Shown piece by piece: positions 19,851 to 29,416 of a DNA stretch of 64,000 nucleotides. The stretch is from Orientia tsutsugamushi. Its GTDB lineage: Bacteria > Pseudomonadota > Alphaproteobacteria > Rickettsiales > Rickettsiaceae. The DNA is taken from the NCBI RefSeq assembly GCF_900327275.1, contig NZ_LS398548.1, positions 1,860,001 to 1,924,000 of the forward strand, given 5' to 3'. The notes beneath the pieces were generated by a model that saw only the letters and a program-made list of their open reading frames with translations, was not told where the DNA came from and made no database searches. The position numbers and the translations under genes are program-made. How positions within the stretch are numbered: position 1 is the stretch's first letter; every line of letters begins with the position of its first letter.

Positions 19851-20673
19851 ATTAAATAAAATGTACAACAAAAGTACTACTACAATAAATCAAACAAAAA
19901 AAGTTAAAAGAATTAATATTCCTTTAAGGAGATCTATTATTAACTATTATACTAAAGGTGTATTGGCTGTCAAAATCATAGTAGTAATACTAATATTTAT
20001 GTTACTATTTACCAATAAACTTAACTTTATAAAAAGTGAGATAGCTAATAAATTGAGTGAAGTAGCTAGTGACTTTGGTTTTAGGCTTGAAAAGGTAATA
20101 ATTGATGGACAACAAAATGTTACAACAGATAAAGTTATTGCTGCAATTAATGCTGATACTGGTACTCCAATATTTGATATTGATATTCATGCAATTAAGG
20201 AACGACTTGAACAAAATACCTGGATACGTAATGTTGTTATAGAAAGAAGACTACCAAATACGATATATGTTGGTATTTTAGAAAGAAAGCCAATAGCAAT
20301 TTGGCAACTAAATAAGCAGTTATATCTCATTGATAAAGAAGGAATAGTGCTGCATACAGATAAAATTTCAGAATTTTCTTCGCTATTACATTTAGTTGGG
20401 CAAGGGGCTAACTTACATGCTAACCAATTAATTCTTACTATTAGTTCAGAGCTTAATTTAGCTTCAAAAATTGTTTCTGCAGTAAGGTATGGTAATAGAA
20501 GATGGAATTTGATATTTCAAGAAAATATCGTAGTTAAAATGCCAGAATCTGATTTTAATCAAGCGTGGCAATACTTAGTTAAATTATTTCAATCTGATAA
20601 GTTTTTTAATCAAAAATATAAGGTCTTAGATTTACGAGACTCATCAAAATATTACATTGAATATCATAATTAA
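19843..20673 (+). CDS. ftsQ: Cell division protein FtsQ
   Basis: 276 residues. A basic cytoplasmic N-terminus, one membrane span at ~43-60 (VKIIVVILIFMLLFTN), then a POTRA domain (RLEKVIIDGQQNVTTDKVIA, TWIRNVVIERRLPNTIYVGI, ERKPIAIWQL) and the FtsQ beta domain. It links FtsB/FtsL to the divisome. The GTG at 19843 is in an overlap with ddl; an ATG lies six codons later at 19861. The usual next gene, ftsA, is absent here; recF follows instead. Confidence 0.9.
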   Translation: MIELNKMYNKSTTTINQTKKVKRINIPLRRSIINYYTKGVLAVKIIVVILIFMLLFTNKLNFIKSEIANKLSEVASDFGFRLEKVIIDGQQNVTTDKVIAAINADTGTPIFDIDIHAIKERLEQNTWIRNVVIERRLPNTIYVGILERKPIAIWQLNKQLYLIDKEGIVLHTDKISEFSSLLHLVGQGANLHANQLILTISSELNLASKIVSAVRYGNRRWNLIFQENIVVKMPESDFNQAWQYLVKLFQSDKFFNQKYKVLDLRDSSKYYIEYHN

Positions 20674-20678
20674 CAGAA

Positions 20679-21827
20679 TTGTACATAATAATGATATTAG
20701 GTACGAATTCAATATGTAGAATAACAAAGTTGGTACTACATAATTACCGCAATTTAACTGAATTAACAGTATCTCCCAAATGTGATAAAATATTAATTAT
20801 TGGTAAAAATGGTAGCGGTAAAACAAATTTGTTAGAATCAATATCATTATTTGCTCCTGGGAGAGGCTTACGTGGAGCTAAATATAGTGATATTTTAAGA
20901 AAGGAAGCGAACTTATCAAGTAGTAGTAATTGTCATAATACTTATAGTCAATGGATAGCTGAAATCACATTACAAACGGCTATTAATATTGTAAAAATCT
21001 CGACTAATTACTATCAAAATACTACTAAGCGTAATATAAAGCTTAATGATAATACAATTACAAGCAATAAGTTATTGGAGCTTGTAAATATGATCTGTGT
21101 TACTCCACAAATGGAAAGCGTTTTTCTTAATGGGGCTACTCAACGCAGAAAATTACTTGATAGAATAGTTTATTTATTTGACTATAAACATGCTGAGCGT
21201 GTTAATAAATATGAGTATTACTTGCGAGAAAGAATGATTTTACTAAGAAGTAATTCTAGCCAAACTAGATGGATTAATGTGATAGAAAATTGCTTAGCAA
21301 GTATATCAGTAGAAATTGCTTCATGTCGCTATAATGCTATTAAGCAATTGCAACTGTATCTTGATGAAATTGATGCTCCGTTTCCTAAAGTTAAACTCGA
21401 TATTCAATGCCAGATAGCAGAGCTATATTTGCAGCAATCGCCAAAATTATTAGAGTTGATTAATAGTAGATTTTGTAATTCTCGTACAATCGATGGTAAC
21501 TCTGGAAAAAGCAACTTTGGAGTTCATCGTAGTGATTTTAAAGTAATTCATAGTGTCAAAAACCAACTAGCTCAATTTTGTTCTACTGGCGAGCAAAAAG
21601 CTTTATTAATTTCACTACTGATTGCGCAAATGTTACAATCTAAAAAAAATTATAATCGGTTTCCAATACTACTATTAGATGAATTATTTATTCACTTAGA
21701 CATAGAAAAAAGGCAATATTTAGCAAAATTTTTAACTCAATTTCCAGTTCAATGTTGGATTTCATCAACAGAGCTAGATGATACAAATCTGTTTAGTAAT
21801 AATTGCGATATAGTTAATCTTCATTAA
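20679..21827 (+). CDS. recF: DNA replication and repair protein RecF
   Basis: 382 residues. SMC-like ATPase that loads RecA through RecOR at gaps. LVLHNYRNLTELTV and ILIIGKNGSGKTNLLESISL (Walker A), RRKLLDRIVYLFD, NFGVHRSDFKV (RecF signature), STGEQKALLISLLIAQ (ABC signature) and ILLLDELFIHLD (Walker B) are all visible. The longest frame starts at a TTG (20679); an ATG at 20691 is equally plausible. Last core gene before the RAGE/IS region. Confidence 0.93.
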   Translation: MYIIMILGTNSICRITKLVLHNYRNLTELTVSPKCDKILIIGKNGSGKTNLLESISLFAPGRGLRGAKYSDILRKEANLSSSSNCHNTYSQWIAEITLQTAINIVKISTNYYQNTTKRNIKLNDNTITSNKLLELVNMICVTPQMESVFLNGATQRRKLLDRIVYLFDYKHAERVNKYEYYLRERMILLRSNSSQTRWINVIENCLASISVEIASCRYNAIKQLQLYLDEIDAPFPKVKLDIQCQIAELYLQQSPKLLELINSRFCNSRTIDGNSGKSNFGVHRSDFKVIHSVKNQLAQFCSTGEQKALLISLLIAQMLQSKKNYNRFPILLLDELFIHLDIEKRQYLAKFLTQFPVQCWISSTELDDTNLFSNNCDIVNLH

Positions 21828-22095
21828 CCATAGTTTGATATAACTCTAAATTATGATAATAGCAAGTTAGAAAGGTATAATATAATGGAACAAGCTACAA
21901 AAGCTTTTGGTTTCTAGGTTATCTTTTTTCTCGCATAGATAGCTAAACTACTATAAAACAGTACTTAAGTTTTCTAGCATCATAACGCTAGATTAGGATA
22001 AGTTGAGTGAAGAAAAAGAGGAGGAAACAAGATAGGAATTGAGTTTTGAGATAGAAAAGTTGCAAGAGAAGCAATTATATGAACAAAGAAATTAA
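21828..22095. other. IS debris between recF and IS copy 4
   Basis: 270 bp. 21948-21974 carries an IS630-type terminus (GCTAAACTACTATAAAACAG). 22060-22095, read on the minus strand, encodes NFFVHIIASL, the C-terminal end of an IS982 transposase that continues on the other side of IS copy 4. No functional gene seen. Confidence 0.5.
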
Positions 22096-23004
22096 TATAC
22101 TTCTTTCGAAACTAGAGAATGATGTAGAATGGTGTTATAAAAATCTAATTTGAAGTAATAATGAAATTAGATCAGATTAAAGAGTTAAAGGATGAAAAAT
22201 TTCGTTGATTAACAGGAGTAAGGAAGAGGACATTTTCAAAGATGGTGGATATTTTGAGGAAAGCTGATGGTTTTAAGAAATCAAAAGGTGGACGTAAAAA
22301 TAAGCTCAATTTGGAGGAACAGTTGCTGATGGTGTTAGAATACCTTAGAGAATACCGTACTTATTTCCATATAGGTCAGAACTATGGAATTAGTGAAAGT
22401 TCAGCATATAAAGCTGTAAAATGGGTAGAAGACACCCTAGTTAAACACCCAAACTTTGCTCTTCCAGGCCGTAAAGCTTTAATGAAGAGTGATATGAATT
22501 ATGAAGTAGTCTTGATTGATGATACTGAGAGTCCTATAGAAAGACCTAAAAAAAACAAAAATTCTATTATTCAGGAAAGAAGAAAAGGCATACACTAAAA
22601 ACTCAAATAGTGGTAGATAAGAAAACGCGCCAAGTAATATGTACAGATTTTTCTAACGGTAAAAAACATGACTTTAGATTATTTAAGAAATCCAAAATTC
22701 TTATCCATCCTAAGGTAAAAGTGATTACTGATACAGGATATCAAGGCATACAAAAAATTCACAATAATTCTGAATTACCAAAGAAAAAAAGCAAGAAAAA
22801 TCCTTTAACTAAAAATGATAAAAAGAATAATCATAGGTTAGCAGTAGCAAGAGTTGTGAATGAAAACGTTATTGGTATGCTAAAACGCTTCAAAATTATT
22901 GCTGACAAATATCGAAATAGACGTAAAAGATTCTCTCTTAGATTTAATTTGATCTCTGGCATTTATAATTTTGAACTACTTTAACCAGTTTCGAAAGAGG
23001 TCTA
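22096..23004 (+). mobile_element. IS5-family (IS1031/IS427-like) element, copy 4, defective
   Basis: 909 bp on the plus strand, flanked by TA, ending in the common CTTTCGAAAC terminal repeats; the left terminus has T for G (TACTTCTTTCG). It is inserted in the tail of an IS982 transposase gene, which resumes at 23005. Confidence 0.85.
22161..22984 (+). pseudogene. IS5-family transposase, nonsense mutation (IS copy 4)
   Basis: The first frame starts at the usual ATG (22161), but codon 16, CGA in copies 2 and 3, is TGA here (22206-22208). The rest, including the eight-A slippery run near 22552-22559 and the second frame (22610-22984), is intact and almost identical to copy 2. A single C-to-T change therefore silenced this copy, apparently recently. 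Reinitiation at the ATG at 22242 would lose part of the HTH region. Confidence 0.85.
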
Positions 23005-23300
23005 ATAAGAGAGTAATGTCTAGTATGCTCTAAATGGATATGTTTTTTTTAGTACATAAAAGACATTTTGAATTAAGGAATGTTTATTTAATAAATGCTT
23101 GTCATCTATGTCCAATAAATATGTTTTCATATCTTTACGAAGATTAGTAAATAAACGTAGACCATTGGCCAACAGTTGATGAAATAAGTCTTTAGATATG
23201 TAAGATTTATCACCAAACAATTTACCAAATAAGCCTTTAGAAATAACTTAAGCTACAGATATGTTGTTTTTATTATTAATTATAACATTATCTATAGGGA
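23005..23300 (-). pseudogene. IS982-family transposase remnant
   Basis: Minus-strand codons read KLFGDKSYISKDLFHQLLAN, GLRLFTNLRKDMKTYLLD, then NKHSLIQNVFYVLKK. Homologous to 6880-8160 but continuous across the site where IS copy 2 entered, so it serves as the empty-site reference. The N-terminus is missing and the tail is split off by IS copy 4. Confidence 0.65.
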
Positions 23301-23375
23301 ACATTTGTCTTCTATGGCAGAGATAGTATCAGTATGAAGATTTATATAGGTTTGGCATAAAAATTTTTTCAACTC

Positions 23376-23930
23376 GAACAAGCCAAACATCCTTTCAGCT
23401 ATTTGCTATAACTTCACCATCTTTAAACATGAGCTGTAGCGGTATTGATGCCTATCTTGGTAGCTTCTCTGTTATTTCTGGAGAAGAATTAGTTCAACTA
23501 ATGAAAAATATTGGTTCTTAAGTAAAGTTTATGCATTTTCATTAGGATTAAAAACCTTTGCTCCTCAAATTGAGAATGCTCTTAAGGACTTACATAATCC
23601 AGCAATGGAGATGAATTAATTTGCAAAATGAGATTGCGAATTAACGAAAGCTTTATTTGCTACAGCTTTACCAAGCAACTTGGCAATGAGAGAAGCTATC
23701 TGCTGAGATATACAATTACAAAGCTGTTTTGATTATTTTGCGGCTGGTAAAAAATGTCGTAATGATTTAGATCAAAAACAAGCTCTGTGACAAGCATAAA
23801 ATAAAGATTCAGAGCTAATGCTTGATTATTATAACATCTTCACTAAAGCAGCAGCGAAGGTTGGAATAGCATCAAATATGCGTGATTCAATCATGTCTAT
23901 GACTGGCACTATCGTAGTTACAAACAATAA
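23376..23930 (+). pseudogene. traH: traH fragment, heavily decayed
   Basis: Runs parallel to 30307-30861 in the other traH, for example the DNA coding MSCSGIDAYLGSFSVISGEE and KVYAFSLGLKTFAPQIENAL. It has several in-frame stops (GGTTCTTAAG for GGTTCTCAAG, AATTAATTTG for AATCAATTTG, and a TGA for CGA). It is cut at its right end by IS copy 5 inside the TGTIVVTNNN codons. The N-terminal ~60 codons and everything after the IS are gone, so this is a relic of a second RAGE copy. Confidence 0.85.
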
Positions 23931-24773
23931 TAGACTTCTTTCGAAACTAGAGAATGATGTAGAATAGTGTTATAAAGATCTGATTTGAGGTAATAATGAA
24001 ACTCGAACAGATTAAAGAGTTAAAAGATGAAAAATTTCGTCGATTAACAGGAGTAAGGAAAGGAACATTTTCAAAGATGGTGGATATTTTAAGTAAAGCT
24101 GATGGTCTTAGAATACCTTAGAGAATACTGTACTTATTTCTATATAGGTTAGAACTATGGAATTAGTGAAAGTTGAGCATATAAAGCTGTAAAATTGCTA
24201 GAAGACGCCCTAGTAAAACACCCAAACTTTGCTTTTCCAGGTCGTAAAGCTATACTGAAGAGTGATATGAATTATGAAGTAGTCTTGATTGATGCTACTG
24301 AGAGTCCTATAGAAAGACATAAAAAAAACAAAAATTCTATTATTCAGGAAAGAAGAAAAGGCATACACTAAAAACTCAAATAGTGGTATACAAGAAAACG
24401 TACCAAGTAATATGTACGGATTTTTCTAACAGTAAAAAACATGACTGTAGATTATTTAAAAAATCCAAAATTCTTATTCATCCTAAGGTTAAAGCGATTA
24501 CTGATATAGAATATCAAGGTATACAAAAAATTTACAATAACTCTGAATCACCAAAGAAAAAAAGCAAGAAAAATCTTTTAACTAAAAATGATAAAAAAAT
24601 AATCGTAGTTAGCAGGAGAAAAAGTTGTATATGAAAACGTTATTGCTATGCTAAAACGGTTCAAAATTATTGCTGACAAATATCGAAATAGACGTAAAAG
24701 ATTCGGTCTTAGATTTAATTTGATCTCTGGCATTTATAATTTTGATATGTTAACCAGTTTCGAAAGAGGTCTA
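23931..24773 (+). mobile_element. IS5-family element, copy 5, internally deleted
   Basis: 843 bp, TA-flanked, with the standard ends. Compared with copy 2 it lacks about 65 bp in the first transposase frame (between GGTCTTA and GAATACCTTAG near 24106-24110). It is inserted in the traH relic, so the RAGE fragment predates it. Confidence 0.82.
23996..24752 (+). pseudogene. IS5-family transposase, deleted and mutated (IS copy 5)
   Basis: Starts MKLEQIKELKDEKFRRLTGV. An internal deletion at ~24108 removes the GGRKNKLNLEEQ region, a TGA replaces TCA in the SESSAYKAV stretch, and a frameshift near 24600 splits the second frame (24383-24634 and 24648 onward). The normal stop is also changed. The most diverged of the five copies. 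Confidence 0.8.
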
Positions 24774-24934
24774 TTATACTTTTTATCTGATAGCAAATTT
24801 TTTGTACTAATTTGTTCATTATACATATAACTTGAAAATCGCCTAATTAACCTTAAGTTGTATGTTTTGCTAGATCATTAGTTCAATCTCTAGATTATTA
24901 AAAATTGCCTCACAATTTTCTAGTTTTTTTACCT

Positions 24935-25140
24935 TTGGTTTTATTTTTTTGTTATATTAACAAATATTACAAATATATTTATAGTTAAAATTGAAGATTA
25001 GTTACAAAAATTAAAAAAGTTAACATAAGGTAATAGTAAGTTCTATAAAGTGTAGAAGTTAATAAAAAACAACCTTTCTTCTTCCTTATATTTGATATGC
25101 CTTTGCAGCTTTATCAGTAGACAATGATTTTATCGAGAAC
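24935..25140 (+). repeat. 200-bp direct repeat, copy 1 (RAGE border-like sequence)
   Basis: Closely matches 62035-62233 in the same orientation. It contains a TTAACA-17-TATAGT promoter-like pair (24957-24985), a shared AAGTTAACA motif and a later AAGTTAATA. Here it is followed by a MITE and a minus-strand DnaA_N-like gene. At the other copy it runs straight into a truncated plus-strand DnaA_N-like gene. Confidence 0.75.
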
Positions 25141-25145
25141 AGCAA

Positions 25146-25290
25146 TAGACCTCTTTCGAAACTGGTTAAGGTAGTTCAAAATTATTGCTGATAAATATCG
25201 AAATAGACGTAAAAGATTCGGTCTTAGATTTAATGTGATCTCTTGCATTTATAATTTTGAACTACCTTAACCAGTTTCGAAAGAGGTCTA
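25146..25290 (+). mobile_element. 145-bp hairpin MITE derived from the IS5 element, copy 1
   Basis: TA-bounded. The two 40-bp arms are perfect inverted copies of each other (from TAGACCTCTTTCGAAACTGG to TCAAAATTAT and back). Both arms correspond to the same end, the right end, of the full IS. The 65-bp centre matches the last codons of the transposase second frame (AATAGACGTAAAAGATTCGG). No coding capacity. Ends match those of the full element, so it could be moved by its transposase. Confidence 0.88.
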
Positions 25291-25406
25291 ATATAAAAAA
25301 ATAAAGCACTATGATTTTATTCTGAGTAGAACTTTGTATTTCACTGCTATTAATCATTACCCTAACTAGCTACAAACTTAACTAATTCAAACGAAAACCC
25401 TTGAGC

Positions 25407-27074
25407 TTAAAAAGCATGCTCTAGAATGGGCTTATAATTTGATTTGATATAGCTATCTTCAAAGCTTGTTAGAGCCTTAATGAATATTTTTTTATTAACA
25501 TTATCTTCATTTATAACTTCTAATTTACTAAACCATATTTTATCAATAACTTGCTTATATTCGTAATGTTGAAGTATGTATTTTCGTACTTTGAACAATA
25601 TAGAGTTAGAACCTAGCTCTTTACTAAGCTCTGAAAGGTAATCTTCATCACTTATTTGTTGCTGTAAAACTGTTGTTTTTTGATACTCCGTTGTGCTATT
25701 GGTAACTTGTTTTGATTCATCAAATGGTATAACTTGTAACTGCTCAATATCGTTGCTATACACAGCTCGTACCTCCTGTAGTATCTTGAATTTAATATGA
25801 TCTGACAGTGTAATATTCTTAATCAACTTGATGTAACATTTGTTTTTAACCGCTGCTCCAAAATCACAAGATGTTAAAATTTGATAAGCCATATCTGCTT
25901 CAAAGACTCCAGCTATTTTACGCTTCAACTGAGCCTTCATACTACGATCTGTACCAGATTCAATATTTGCTAGATACTGTTCTTTAAATCTTCCTACGTC
26001 ATTAAATCTAAAATTTCCACTATTAGCCTGATCAGTAGTTAGTAATTCATTTGCTAAGGCTTTTGCCGTATAGCTTAGCACTGCTATCTTATCTGCAAAA
26101 TGACGGTTTGGATATTTATTTGATAACTTCAACAGTAATTGATTTATGAAGTATATGTTGAAGCTTCTACTAGACATACGTTGTAGTATAATTGCATCTT
26201 CTGGTGTTAGTGGATAATAATCTGCTAGTCTTTTTCTTTTGGGACAGCATTCATTCTTTTCAACCTTTGAATCCTTAGTAATAGCTGAAGTTGCTAACTC
26301 ACTATTTTGCTCATAATTCTTGTTTGATGGCTTTTTATTACTAACATCACTAAGCTCATAGAAATTCAAATTCTGTTGTTGCTGTTGATCTTTTTTTTCA
26401 TTTCCTACTAACTCAATTTCTATAAAATCATCAGATTCCGTATATTTAAACTTTAAATTTTGCTGTTGATCTTCATTTTTATTTTGATCATTCTCTATTA
26501 ACTTATCTTCAGTAGATCTAGATCTATTATTATTTTTTTTATTATTATTATATCTATATATGTACCTGAAACTTTTTTCAGGTTCACCTGAAATTTCTTT
26601 CAGGTTGGAGCGAAAAATTTTTTGGGTTAGATCAATAATTTTTTCTCCTTTTGTTTCTTTTTCAGTGAAACGCTGAAAATTTTTTAGAAGTTTTATACAT
26701 GGAACATTACGCAACTTAAAATTGTTTTTAATTATTGTCCTATTTTCAACTTCAATGAAACCGGCTTTTTGTAGTTCAACTAAGCATTGCCTAACCCTGC
26801 GTTGACAAACCTGCAACTCCTTTTCAAAAGAGTAATAACTGTCTTGTAATTCATCTATATCATTATTGTAATAGATCTGTAGTTTATATACTATCCATGA
26901 TAAAAGCTGTTTAGGTGTCTTGCTTAATGCTTTTCCATTATCTCCAATCAGATCTTTCCATTCTGCTGGAACAAAATTTCCAATAAAACTGTAAAAAACA
27001 GTTGCATTATTGCTACTGTTATTATTAGTAATTTTGCAATTATTGCTTGCAAAATTACTCAAATCTCGCACCAT
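25407..27074 (-). CDS. RAGE DnaA_N-like replication initiator-type protein, copy 1
   Basis: 555 residues from the ATG at 27074, which follows GGAGGTTGAA; a longer open frame reaches 27176 but lacks this site and does not match copy 2. N-terminus: NNATVFYSFIGNFVPAEWKD, then a winged-helix-like segment (RQCLVELQKAGFIEVENRTI). The middle is Q/N-rich and basic. The C-terminus (KIWFSKLEVINEDNVNKKIF) resembles the DnaA N-terminal domain used to contact DnaB. Probably a plasmid-type initiator or regulator of the element; inferred. The middle is identical to copy 2 at 55204, while both ends differ. Confidence 0.7.
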   Translation of the reverse strand: MVRDLSNFASNNCKITNNNSSNNATVFYSFIGNFVPAEWKDLIGDNGKALSKTPKQLLSWIVYKLQIYYNNDIDELQDSYYSFEKELQVCQRRVRQCLVELQKAGFIEVENRTIIKNNFKLRNVPCIKLLKNFQRFTEKETKGEKIIDLTQKIFRSNLKEISGEPEKSFRYIYRYNNNKKNNNRSRSTEDKLIENDQNKNEDQQQNLKFKYTESDDFIEIELVGNEKKDQQQQQNLNFYELSDVSNKKPSNKNYEQNSELATSAITKDSKVEKNECCPKRKRLADYYPLTPEDAIILQRMSSRSFNIYFINQLLLKLSNKYPNRHFADKIAVLSYTAKALANELLTTDQANSGNFRFNDVGRFKEQYLANIESGTDRSMKAQLKRKIAGVFEADMAYQILTSCDFGAAVKNKCYIKLIKNITLSDHIKFKILQEVRAVYSNDIEQLQVIPFDESKQVTNSTTEYQKTTVLQQQISDEDYLSELSKELGSNSILFKVRKYILQHYEYKQVIDKIWFSKLEVINEDNVNKKIFIKALTSFEDSYIKSNYKPILEHAF

Positions 27075-27215
27075 TTCAACCTCCAAAAATGTCAGGTATA
27101 GCAGGTGATTTAGGCAATTTTTGCTATCAAAAACCACATTTTTTTTAGAACAAATGTAGCAATTTTGTAGCCACACTCGAAATTTAACGCTCTGAAAGGC
27201 TTATAATAACTTAAG
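27075..27215 (-). promoter_or_regulatory. Conserved leader with hairpin upstream of DnaA_N-like gene, copy 1
   Basis: About 140 bp matches 56884-57035 upstream of copy 2. TTTTTGCTATCAAAAA (27118-27133) forms a 6-bp stem with a CTAT loop. GUGGUU and AAUCAC flank it on the transcribed strand and pair with one G-U. Relative to copy 2 the stem carries a paired C/G to T/A change. It lies 45-60 bases before the start codon. Confidence 0.65.
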
Positions 27216-27241
27216 TAGTTTTAAACTATATATCTATACAG

Positions 27242-28270
27242 CATATTGGTAGAAATTTTTTATTACATGAAAAAAATGAAATATGTATACTTGAATATGA
27301 CTACAGAGATAAGACTCAAGAACTAAGGGAAGTAGCAGAATATTGGAAAGTTTTAAACCCTGAACTTGAGTAATTAACAGAAAGTAACGAATGCTATGAG
27401 GTCAATAGAATCAACTATGATGGTGGTGATAGAGTATTTTTTGACAAGTTTAAAGTCAATCGTCCATATTGGAAACAAAAGATTGTTTTTTCTTGTACTA
27501 GCGATCCAAAAGATGGTTGCAAACACCTTAAAATTCAAAATTGCGAATTAAAAAATAGCACTTGCCAAAAATCAGTAGCAAATATTTGTTTACTCTGGCA
27601 GCACGATTATAGCTGTTCAACTGAGAAGCAAACAATGCTACACTCATCGTTGCGTAATAACTCGATCTTTTGTTTAGGAGGTAATTGCAACACTCCGACT
27701 ATTATACCAAACAGGGATATAGCTAAAGTAGCTCATCTAGCGATGCTAAATCAGATGAGCAAAGATATTAAAACAAATCCCGTTTCTGTATTTTCAGGGA
27801 AACATCGCAAATGCAAAAAAGATGTATTTAGTTTTTTGAATTGCTGCTCTTCAATGACTGGCTGGGGGCGTGATATAGGCTTATTGCAATGCAAATCTAA
27901 GGAACAAGAATTAGCTCTATATAGAAAAAAAGGTTACTGCTACTATATTGGAACCTACTGTTCTTCAAGAATTCCAATATTAGGTATTTGCTTAGCTAGA
28001 AAGTCTACTTATTGCTGCTTTCAGTCGAAACTGGCAAGAATTTTTCAGGAAGAAGCAAGAAAACAGCTAAAAATAAACTTTGGAACACCTGAATGTCCAA
28101 AGTGTATAGGCCTTACTGTTAAGGAATTACAAAAAGTTGATTTCACTAAAATCAATATGGATGAACTATTTGGTGATATACTCACTAAGGCTCAAAACAG
28201 CATGAACAAAGACATTATTGCAGGCATCAAAGATAAAGTTCATAGTATGCAACAAAACCAGCATTATTGA
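27242..28270 (+). pseudogene. traN: traN, 5'-truncated with an internal stop
   Basis: Cys-rich C-terminal part of TraN, the outer-membrane mating-pair stabilisation protein of F-type conjugation. The frame is readable from 27242 (HIGRNFLLHEKNEICILEYD) but has TAA at 27371-27373. Then come SNECYEVNRINYDGGDRVFF, CTSDPKDGCKHLKIQNC and, from 27635, LGGNCNTP, DVFSFLNCCSSMTGWG and CIGLTVKELQKVDF. The start and N-terminal half are lost where it abuts the DnaA_N-like gene. A truncated 211-codon product from 27635 is possible, but would lack a signal peptide. Confidence 0.82.
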
Positions 28271-28428
28271 GGTACTTATTGAACTAGTAAATACAATAAT
28301 AAATAATACAATTAGTAATTATTGTATTATTTATTGCTTTATATTAATATTTTTTTGATGTATAATAATAAAACACATAAACTGTGTATAGTTATTGTAT
28401 ATTAAAATTAAAATATGGTTAAAAATTA

Positions 28429-29232
28429 ATGAATAATAATGATTTATTTCGTGAGTTATGTAACGCTGCTAAAAATGGAAATGTAGAAAGTATAAAGCAG
28501 CTTCTAGCACAAGATAATGCTGTTAATGCTATCAATTTAAAAGATAATAATGATCAAACTCCTTTACATTTTGTCACTAAGCATCGCTTTATAAAAATTA
28601 CTGCTCCTCTTAATTGCAAAGAATACTGGAGTAGTTATGATAATCTTGACAAAGGATTTGTAGATGTAGCAAAGCTTCTATTGAATGCAGGAGCAAATCC
28701 AAATAAACAAGATGATAATGGTCAAACTCCTTTACATTTAGCTATTGAATGGCACTATTTACCTGCGAAGTTGGTAATGTCAGCCAGAGATGAAGTAGAT
28801 ATCCCGTGTCGCTCAACAGATTTGATAAATGTATTATGTGAGAGTAATTGTATTAATTTTGGTTTAAAGAATGTAGATGGTCGTACCGCTGTAGATCTAG
28901 CATTTCTTAAATCTGATAAGCATTGTGAAAATGATGATGGGATTGCAGAGTACTTACAAGAGAAAAGGCTATTATGGAGGGAAGGGCAAATAAAGGTCGC
29001 AAATAACTCGCTGGTAATAATAGCGGAAAATAAGGAGCAGATATTAAAATTAAAACCCGATTCAGCAAAAACCGATGCTGATAAATTTTTGGAAAAGTGG
29101 CGTGAGTTACCTATCAACATAACTGAGCAGATATTAGACACATTGGATGATGATGATTTTGGAGCATTTCAACAGCTTAACGAAGAACGTAAAGTACCGT
29201 TGGGAGAGGACAGTATTCATGAAATGATTTAA
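28429..29232 (+). CDS. Ankyrin-repeat protein with F-box-like C-terminus
   Basis: 267 residues. Ankyrin units at ~5-50 (LFRELCNAAKNGNVESIKQL, NDQTPLHFV), ~75-115 (GFVDVAKLLLNAGANPNKQD, NGQTPLHLAIEW) and ~130-165. The C-terminus, ELPINITEQILDTLDDDDFG, fits the F-box/PRANC-like motif known at the ends of Orientia Ank effectors, which recruit host SKP1 in an SCF ubiquitin ligase. No signal peptide, consistent with type I or IV secretion. It sits between traN and traF, interrupting the tra order. Host-directed function is inferred. Confidence 0.85.
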   Translation: MNNNDLFRELCNAAKNGNVESIKQLLAQDNAVNAINLKDNNDQTPLHFVTKHRFIKITAPLNCKEYWSSYDNLDKGFVDVAKLLLNAGANPNKQDDNGQTPLHLAIEWHYLPAKLVMSARDEVDIPCRSTDLINVLCESNCINFGLKNVDGRTAVDLAFLKSDKHCENDDGIAEYLQEKRLLWREGQIKVANNSLVIIAENKEQILKLKPDSAKTDADKFLEKWRELPINITEQILDTLDDDDFGAFQQLNEERKVPLGEDSIHEMI

Positions 29233-29416
29233 GATTTGACGACATCTATTTTTAGTTGCTTTGTTTTGATTTGTTATGTTCTTAGATTTGTAGTAACTAG
29301 TATTATCACAAATAAGATAATAACTATAGTTGAAGCATTTCAGCAATCTTTGATTGTGTCATGCTTCTCTTCTTTGAGTAAACTTCATTTTAGATAGATA
29401 TAAAAATAATGCAATA

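Noticed and set aside
25407-27074. Housekeeping dnaA
   Set aside because: There is no AAA+ domain or DnaA domain IV; only the C-terminus resembles DnaA_N, and there are three element-linked copies.
27075-27176. 34-codon N-terminal extension of the DnaA_N-like protein (MWLQNCYICS...)
   Set aside because: It spans the conserved leader hairpin and has no counterpart in copy 2; the ATG at 27074 has a strong GGAGG site.
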